A stretch of DNA of 9,278 nt, taken from positions 1 through 9,278 of the forward strand of contig JAGLQT010000197.1 of assembly GCA_023136715.1 (NCBI GenBank). Direction: 5' to 3'. A program made the translations under genes and the position numbers. Shown one piece after another: positions 5,325 through 9,278 of the stretch (position 1 is the stretch's first letter; every line of letters begins with the position of its first letter). This DNA comes from Gammaproteobacteria bacterium (lineage in GTDB: Bacteria > Pseudomonadota > Gammaproteobacteria > SZUA-229). Below the pieces are notes generated by a model. It ran no database searches, was not told where the DNA came from, and saw only the letters and a list, made by a program, of their open reading frames with translations.

Positions 5325-5900
5325 TTAAGGGTAATAGTGGCGTGGGTAGTAGGGAGAATGCCAGGGATAGTATGGGTAATACCAGGGGTCATACCAGGGA
5401 TCATGCCACAAGTAGGGGTGGCGGTCGAAGTCTGATACGGCCGGATCGACTGGCCATAAATAAAGCTGCTTTACCTGGACGACCGGGTGTTCATAGGGAA
5501 ACTCACCGATGTTGACGGTTTCAGTTCTGAGAATGTTGCCGATGATGGTGATTTTTCGGTCCTTGCTATACAGCAGTGGCTCCAGAAATTGATCGACAAT
5601 AGCGATGAACCTGCCATGGCTTTTATCCGAGTTTTGGGGTTTGCCAAGGTCATTCAGGGGACTGGCTAGTATGGTTATCCTGCTAGTATCTGGTTTATTT
5701 TCAATGCTTAGAATAACGCCGCCCCAGCGTACTTTTTTTGATAAGTAGCCGTCTGCTGACTGGTGTACTTGCGCTACGCTGGGTGAACCTTCCAGGCTTT
5801 GTTTTATTTCGGGCGGGATGTGTGAGCTACAGGCCGTCATCAGTATGATGGTTATGCATCCGCATGAACGAATTATGGGTTTTATAAGTCGCATTTTCAT
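5325..5900 (-). CDS. Slp-family outer-membrane lipoprotein with Tyr/Pro/Trp/His-rich tail
   Basis: This 191-residue protein has a lipobox MTAC (Cys24). Slp blocks are clear: VRWGGVILSI (57-66), SRITILASPL (73-82), GRFIA (96-100), FLEPLLYSKDRKITIIGNI (105-123), IGEFPYEHPVV (131-141) and LYLWP (146-150). After the domain comes a 31-residue tail (161-191) made of 10 Tyr, 8 Pro, 4 Trp and 4 His out of 31 positions, built on a DPWY/YYP repeat, unlike the paralogue downstream. The tail is likely exposed and could bind metal or stack on sugars or peptidoglycan, but this is inference. The start can be 5900 or 5894 (both ATG, same frame). No strong ribosome site is seen. It is the first gene of the slp pair, and a candidate promoter with a 13-bp palindrome lies 36-65 nt upstream. 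Confidence 0.87.
   Translation of the reverse strand: MKMRLIKPIIRSCGCITIILMTACSSHIPPEIKQSLEGSPSVAQVHQSADGYLSKKVRWGGVILSIENKPDTSRITILASPLNDLGKPQNSDKSHGRFIAIVDQFLEPLLYSKDRKITIIGNILRTETVNIGEFPYEHPVVQVKQLYLWPVDPAVSDFDRHPYLWHDPWYDPWYYPYYPWHSPYYPRHYYP
5358..5402 (-). repeat. Short imperfect tandem repeats encoding the DPWY tail
   Basis: Two adjacent 12-nt units at 5379-5390 and 5391-5402 (plus-strand ATACCAGGGGTC and ATACCAGGGATC, 11 of 12 identical) and a related unit at 5358-5369 encode the (D)PWY repeats of the Slp tail. They suggest growth by slippage. Confidence 0.6.
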
Positions 5901-5935
5901 TGGAAAGGCTCAAGTTGGCAAAGTTCCTTATCAAT

Positions 5936-5965
5936 ATCATAAATCCGTCTGGCTGGTATTACCAG
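5936..5965 (-). promoter_or_regulatory. Candidate slp promoter with 13-bp palindromic operator
   Basis: On the reverse strand a -10 box TATGAT (5936-5941) sits 17 nt from a poor -35 TGGTAA (5959-5964). A 13-bp inverted repeat CTGGTATTACCAG (5953-5965) overlaps the -35 box, as an operator would. The gap between the Slp and kinase genes (5901-6020) holds nothing else that I can support. Confidence 0.35.
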
Positions 5966-6020
5966 TGCGAGATTAATTTGGCATGGTTTTTTACATTGCT
6001 GCGGAGGTTTAAAAAAGAAC

Positions 6021-7469
6021 TTAGTTCAGGTCGAAATCCAGCTCCTGTTTTTCTTTTATTGTGGTTTCAATTTCGTAGTCTGCACGATGTCGATCAAGCG
6101 TCCATCTCATCTCACGCAGCAATTCATCAGTATCAATAGCATCGCTTTTCATTTTGATAACTATTGCCATATCCATTTCGCTGGAAGCTTCGAGTTTAAA
6201 GTGGTCACTTTTGCTGGGCGCTAATAAGGATTGTATTTCAAGCCAGCTTGAAATACGTTCTTTTGGGTCTTTGATTAAGGCTCGATGAATAAACTCGGCC
6301 AGACCAGTGGGGATGTCAGGAAACAGATCTTCAATTTTAGCTAGTTCTTTTTTGAGATGGTTAGCAATAATGATTTCAATGCTGGATGATGAGAAAGGTG
6401 TTTTTCCGGTTAACATGGCAAAAGCAGTGATGCCTAGTGCGTAAATATCAACTCGATGATCAATCGAGTTTTGAAGTAACAATTCAGGTGACATATACAA
6501 TACGGTGCCCTCGTAATGTTCGGCCGCATTTTCGTTTGTTGTTGAAATACCAAAATCCATTAATTTAACGTGACCACGATCATCCAGTACAATATTTGAA
6601 AGTTTTACGTCACGATGAATAATGCCACCAGATAAATCACTGTTGGCATGCCCCAGTGACATGGCAACCTGATACAAGATGTCCCGGGTTTGTTCTCCGC
6701 TGAATACACCCTGATGTTTGAGATAATAGTTCAGGTCATAACCATCCAGTTTTTCCATGACGATAAATTCGGTGGAGTAGTCTGAAATGGTTTCTATCAC
6801 GTGTAATATATTGGGATGTTTCAGTCGTGCGATGATCTTTGCTTCTCTCTTAAAGCGCTGCTTGAAATCTTTTGAGGTCGCTATCTCATACTTTAACATC
6901 TTGATCGCAACTTCACGCTCCAGCTCAGTATCAAATGCATTATAGACAATAGACGTTCCACCTTCACCTAACTGATCGAGTATCTTGTACTTGCCTAATG
7001 CCTGGATGCCATCATTAAGAGAAAACCTGTTTTTATTTGTCTTGATATTATCAACGTTAGATAACCTGCTTTTCATCAACTGAGTCATCACCGTTGCTAA
7101 CTCGATATGTTGTGACATCATTGTCTGAAAATCATCAGGATTCAGTACAAAAGCTTCGATATCTGTTTGTGCAATGACATCGGCTTGACTTGGTTTTCCT
7201 GATAGCAGTGATATTTCTCCAAGTACAGCACCTTCACCCAGTAAGATTTGTTTATCCTCAAGCATGACGGCTACTTTTCCCTGCTTAATCAGTAGCATGT
7301 GCCGTCCTGTCTTACCTTTGTGGATAAGATAGTCACCAGCAGCGTACTCACACATGCTCATACGCTCGGCCATGTTTTTTATGACGCCGTTATTGAGCTC
7401 GTAAAAAATTTCTATGCCTGACAGAAAAGTCACAGCAGCGTTAATGTCGATATTTTTATCTTTATTCAT
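6021..7469 (-). CDS. Cytoplasmic cNMP-binding-domain / serine-threonine protein kinase fusion
   Basis: This 482-residue protein has no signal or membrane segment. Residues about 25-115 form a cyclic-nucleotide-binding (CRP-like) domain with the phosphate-cassette pattern LGEISLLSGKPSQADVIA (83-100). A linker leads to a complete Hanks-type kinase (about 160-417): Gly loop LGEGGTSIVY (167-176), VAIK Lys190, helix-C Glu209, HRDVKLSN (285-292; catalytic Asp287), DFG 305-307, YMSPE (325-329), Asp341 and Arg405. All catalytic residues are present, so it should be active, and it is an RD kinase. The tail (420-482) is charged and helical. In the cassette the Arg that normally contacts the cyclic phosphate is replaced by Ser94, so binding of cAMP or cGMP is doubtful. 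The start codon overlaps the stop of the transporter gene (ATGA), with no Shine-Dalgarno, which indicates translational coupling. The substrate is unknown; the transporter is an obvious candidate. Confidence 0.92.
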   Translation of the reverse strand: MNKDKNIDINAAVTFLSGIEIFYELNNGVIKNMAERMSMCEYAAGDYLIHKGKTGRHMLLIKQGKVAVMLEDKQILLGEGAVLGEISLLSGKPSQADVIAQTDIEAFVLNPDDFQTMMSQHIELATVMTQLMKSRLSNVDNIKTNKNRFSLNDGIQALGKYKILDQLGEGGTSIVYNAFDTELEREVAIKMLKYEIATSKDFKQRFKREAKIIARLKHPNILHVIETISDYSTEFIVMEKLDGYDLNYYLKHQGVFSGEQTRDILYQVAMSLGHANSDLSGGIIHRDVKLSNIVLDDRGHVKLMDFGISTTNENAAEHYEGTVLYMSPELLLQNSIDHRVDIYALGITAFAMLTGKTPFSSSSIEIIIANHLKKELAKIEDLFPDIPTGLAEFIHRALIKDPKERISSWLEIQSLLAPSKSDHFKLEASSEMDMAIVIKMKSDAIDTDELLREMRWTLDRHRADYEIETTIKEKQELDFDLN

Positions 7470-8071
7470 GATTGTAATTGTTTTTCATGGTGTGCATCTT
7501 TAAGTATATATATGCCACCTCGAATAATGATGATTGAAATTAGCATGCCAATAATGAGGTCAGGAAATCTTGAGTCCAGAAGGTAGACAAGGACACCGCT
7601 GATGATTATTCCTATATTAGCGATCACATCATTTTTGGAAAAAATCCAGCTGGCGCGCATATGAACTTCACCTTCTTTGTGTTTTGAAATAAGTAAAAGG
7701 CAGATAGTGTTTGCGATGAGTGCCAGTATGCCGATGGCGATTATTAGCGATGATTCGGGTTCGCTGCCCCAGATCAGACGGCGCACTACATCGAGCGTTA
7801 CTGATACTCCGAGGATGATCTGAAAAACACCACTGATACTGGCGGCGTTTATTTTAGCCAATGCTGACCGACCAACGGCATAAAGTCCAATTCCATACAC
7901 GGTGGCATCGGCCAGCATATCCAGGGAGTCAGCGATTAGTGCGGTTGATTCACTTAATATCCCTAGCGTCAGCTCAACAAAAAACATGAACACATTAATG
8001 CCAAGCAGGATGATAAGGGTCCGGCTTTCATCTCGATTTTTTATTTTTACTTCACAATCACAATTGGGCAT
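7466..8071 (-). CDS. Short CDF-superfamily cation transporter (transmembrane domain only)
   Basis: This 201-residue membrane protein has six helices, at about 18-38, 43-65, 75-97, 108-129, 145-165 and 171-190. The second carries ADSLDMLADA, with acidic residues D48, D51 and D55 in the position of the metal site of cation diffusion facilitators; the fifth carries SKNDVIAN (D148, N152) where others have His-x-x-x-Asp. An N-terminal CDC (Cys4, Cys6) could bind metal. The C-terminal cytoplasmic domain of classical CDFs such as YiiP is absent, and the length matches a known short cation-transporter subfamily. It probably exports or moves divalent metal in exchange for protons. The gene is preceded by an AT-rich leader without clear Shine-Dalgarno and overlaps the kinase gene by 4 nt. 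It is separated by 92 nt from the DUF2788 gene. Confidence 0.85.
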   Translation of the reverse strand: MPNCDCEVKIKNRDESRTLIILLGINVFMFFVELTLGILSESTALIADSLDMLADATVYGIGLYAVGRSALAKINAASISGVFQIILGVSVTLDVVRRLIWGSEPESSLIIAIGILALIANTICLLLISKHKEGEVHMRASWIFSKNDVIANIGIIISGVLVYLLDSRFPDLIIGMLISIIIIRGGIYILKDAHHEKQLQS

Positions 8072-8095
8072 TTTGTGATTTTAATTTTTTTGATC

Positions 8096-8107
8096 CTGGA
8101 GTACCAG
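8096..8107. promoter_or_regulatory. Near-palindrome upstream of the CDF gene
   Basis: CTGGAGTACCAG is an imperfect inverted repeat 25 nt before the CDF start. It shares the TACCAG/CTGG arms with the slp palindrome at 5953-5965. A shared regulator is possible; no convincing -10/-35 pair was found here. Confidence 0.2.
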
Positions 8108-8163
8108 CAAATTTTGGCATTTAGGAGAGGGTTCAGACATTTCCGAGTCGTTTCTGGCTGGTA

Positions 8164-8364
8164 TTAGCTTTCAATAAACATTTTGATTACAGATTTTGCA
8201 GCAAAGCCGACGAAACCCAGACCCAGAGAAAAGAAGATTACAAGAGTGCCGAAGCGTCCGGCTTTTGATTCCTCTGCAAGTTTGTAGAGGATAAAAAGCA
8301 TATATAGCACCAGGCCGCCAATACATACTATCAGGGATATTTCTTCGAATTGTGCGACGGTCAT
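8164..8364 (-). CDS. DUF2788-family small membrane protein
   Basis: This 66-residue protein has two hydrophobic helices (about 8-30 and 38-62) joined by a conserved polar loop, KLAEESKAGRFGTLV. That loop, the start MTVAQFE and the end GFAAKSVI match the DUF2788 family of gammaproteobacterial inner-membrane proteins, whose function is unknown. The ATG at 8364 has only a poor ribosome site (GGA, 12 nt upstream). A candidate promoter at 8406-8434 precedes it. The stop lies 92 nt before the CDF gene, and I see no terminator between them, so readthrough into the transporter-kinase unit is possible. Confidence 0.85.
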   Translation of the reverse strand: MTVAQFEEISLIVCIGGLVLYMLFILYKLAEESKAGRFGTLVIFFSLGLGFVGFAAKSVIKMFIES

Positions 8365-8370
8365 ATTACT

Positions 8371-8384
8371 GATCCATATGGATC
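8371..8384. repeat. 14-bp perfect palindrome upstream of the DUF2788 gene
   Basis: GATCCATATGGATC reads the same on both strands and lies 6 nt upstream of the DUF2788 start, inside the leader. A partial copy, CTATATGG, follows directly. It could be an operator or a leader hairpin. Confidence 0.35.
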
Positions 8385-8405
8385 TATATGGCTAAAGAGA
8401 GGCGC

Positions 8406-8434
8406 ATTCTACCGAATATAAAGCGGTTAATAAA
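8406..8434 (-). promoter_or_regulatory. Candidate promoter for the DUF2788 gene
   Basis: On the reverse strand TAGAAT (8406-8411) is followed by a GC-rich discriminator GCGCC and preceded, after 17 nt, by the weak -35 TTTATT (8429-8434). It lies between the two genes and has a leader of about 35 nt. The -35 is poor. Confidence 0.3.
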
Positions 8435-8463
8435 CTGATGGAGATGTTTTGTCCTGTCAGGTT

Positions 8464-9078
8464 CTACATGCCATTACCGAATTTATCATGGTGTATCTGC
8501 GTGTTTTCTCGCATGGTTTTGAGTGCATCAGAGTAACCTTTCAAAATTCCCAGTGACCACGAAATACGTTCTTTGAAATAGCTATCAGCATCAGGATTGT
8601 TATCAGATTCGTTTTCGTTGAGAATGCTTTCAATATTGCGTAAAACCAGTTGTTCTGGAATGTAACAAATGCGATTATTTTTGTAACTGCTCATGCGCAA
8701 TTCTGCGACCGGGTAGGCGCCACCATCAGCGGATGAAACAGTAACAATGAGTGCCGGTTTGTGGCCAAGTTCGAATCTGTTGAAGAGCAAAAAAAAGTTT
8801 TTTAGTCCAGCCGGAACCTGTCCGTGCCATTCGGGTGAAATAATGACAAAGCCATCGCTTTCGCTAAGCTGTTGTTTTAGTGGAGCGAGCCGCTGCTTCC
8901 ATTCTTCGCTGTCTTCCCAGATGGTTTGATCCCAGAGTGGTAAGGGGTTATCGGCCAGTGTGTAAACATGGCTTTCTATATCGTCATGTTCTACTTCGAG
9001 TGTTTTGCTGATGTAAAGCGCGACCTTTTCACTTTGTGAGGGGTTACGGTGGCTACCGCTGACAATCGTGATTTTCAT
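8464..9078 (-). CDS. NAD(P)H-dependent FMN reductase-like flavoprotein
   Basis: This 204-residue cytoplasmic protein has a flavodoxin-like fold. Residues 5-18 (IVSGSHRNPSQSEK) form the first strand and the phosphate loop that holds the FMN phosphate. PEWHGQVPAGLKNFF (82-96) matches the P-E-(Y/W)-x-x-x-x-P-x-x-L-K-N signature of the NADPH-dependent FMN reductase family (ArsH/ChrR/azoreductase relatives), with Trp84 at the usual Tyr position. SSADGGAYPVAELR (115-128) is the third conserved loop. It probably reduces quinones, azo dyes or metal ions using NAD(P)H. The ATG at 9078 has a good AGGA ribosome site 8-9 nt upstream, and a sigma-70 promoter candidate lies at 9109-9136. The C-terminal 150-204 is longer and polar compared with minimal members. 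It appears monocistronic. Confidence 0.88.
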   Translation of the reverse strand: MKITIVSGSHRNPSQSEKVALYISKTLEVEHDDIESHVYTLADNPLPLWDQTIWEDSEEWKQRLAPLKQQLSESDGFVIISPEWHGQVPAGLKNFFLLFNRFELGHKPALIVTVSSADGGAYPVAELRMSSYKNNRICYIPEQLVLRNIESILNENESDNNPDADSYFKERISWSLGILKGYSDALKTMRENTQIHHDKFGNGM

Positions 9079-9108
9079 GTTTTTCCTGATTTATTCTACT
9101 TATACAGG

Positions 9109-9136
9109 AATATACAAGACTCCAGCTTTTAGACAA
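9109..9136 (-). promoter_or_regulatory. Sigma-70 promoter for the FMN reductase gene
   Basis: On the reverse strand TTGTCT (9131-9136) and TATATT (9109-9114) are separated by 16 nt, and the expected start is about 25 nt upstream of the ATG at 9078. Confidence 0.45.
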
Positions 9137-9175
9137 CCGTAGACTGCGTAATGAATTGATGAATATTTGGCGCAT

Positions 9176-9212
9176 AAAAAAGCCGCTGACTCTTTCGAAT
9201 CAGCGGCTTTTT
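9176..9212. terminator. Rho-independent terminator
   Basis: GCCGCTGA (9182-9189) pairs with TCAGCGGC (9200-9207), flanked by A-rich 9176-9181 and T-rich 9208-9212. The inner bases can extend the stem after one mismatch. It follows the minus-strand gene ending at 9248 and separates it from the FMN reductase promoter. Confidence 0.9.
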
Positions 9213-9247
9213 ACAATCAGCCCGTTAAGACCGGATTGTCGTATGAC

Positions 9248-9278
9248 TTAGCTCAGTTTAGCTTGAATGGCTTCGATC
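9248..9278 (-). CDS. C-terminal end of an unidentified gene (partial)
   Basis: The reverse strand from the right edge reads IEAIQAKLS then TAA (9248-9250), 36 nt before the terminator at 9176-9212. The position of the stop just before a terminator supports a real gene end, but only nine codons are present, so neither the family nor the frame is certain (another frame also stops within 22 nt). Confidence 0.4.
   Translation of the reverse strand, partial: IEAIQAKLS

Noticed and set aside
5900..6139. Plus-strand 79-residue frame across the Slp-kinase gap
   Set aside because: It overlaps the 3' end of the kinase, has no ribosome site and its translation resembles no protein; it is a shadow frame.
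8102..8163. Long-range hairpin TACCAGC (8102-8108) with GCTGGTA (8157-8163)
   Set aside because: Only 7 bp with a 48-nt loop and no T-tract; too weak for a terminator.
8153..8166. 14-mer TCTGGCTGGTATTA also present at 5948-5961
   Set aside because: Identical copies occur, but one spans the DUF2788 stop codon and flanks are unrelated, so I treat it as coincidence rather than a mobile repeat.
1..9278. CRISPR array, insertion sequence or prophage
   Set aside because: No regularly spaced repeats, transposase, integrase or phage structural motifs were found on either strand.

Overview
The window looks like chromosomal DNA of a gammaproteobacterium of moderate GC. I infer this from gene content: a PA2778/PA2779-type pair, two Slp-family outer-membrane lipoproteins, a TIGR04219-type outer-membrane barrel, a DUF2788 membrane protein and a PEGA/SHOCT lipoprotein are typical of gammaproteobacteria, and the gene starts are of ordinary Gram-negative type. 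I cannot name the genus. There are no tRNA or rRNA genes, CRISPR arrays, transposases or phage genes.

Layout. (1) 1-1003, minus strand: a C39-like cysteine peptidase lipoprotein (PA2778 family, running off the left edge), its small membrane partner (PA2779 family), and a 38-codon stub that reads as the C-terminus of an endonuclease/exonuclease/phosphatase protein. (2) 996-4575, plus strand: a run of five genes for exported or envelope proteins. An uncharacterised secreted protein with a membrane helix comes first. A second unit of three genes follows: an anchored protein of unknown function, a PEGA-SHOCT lipoprotein and a small 8-stranded-barrel candidate. A TIGR04219-type outer-membrane protein comes last, with its own promoter. 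Two near-identical 40-bp promoter elements (33/40 identical) precede the first gene and the three-gene unit, so these are probably co-regulated. A strong bidirectional terminator (4621-4656) closes the block. (3) 4666-5900, minus strand: a remnant of a small GYTYV-type periplasmic protein, then two tandem Slp lipoproteins, one with an extraordinary Tyr/Pro/Trp/His tail. (4) 6021-8071, minus strand: a CDF-type cation transporter whose stop codon overlaps the start of a cNMP-domain/serine-threonine kinase fusion (ATGA). (5) 8164-9278, minus strand: a DUF2788 membrane protein, an NAD(P)H-dependent FMN reductase-like protein, a terminator, and the last nine codons of another gene.

Most of the window concerns the cell envelope: about ten products are lipoproteins, secreted proteins or membrane proteins. 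The clearest candidate for a little-described functional unit is the translationally coupled transporter and kinase, whose cyclic-nucleotide domain lacks the usual phosphate-binding arginine. A second is the C39 peptidase with a small partner that carries a Gly-rich, leader-like motif just before its membrane helix. The plus-strand block sits between two decayed gene ends, which suggests a past insertion/deletion event there. All family names rest on recognition of motifs by eye; no database search was run.
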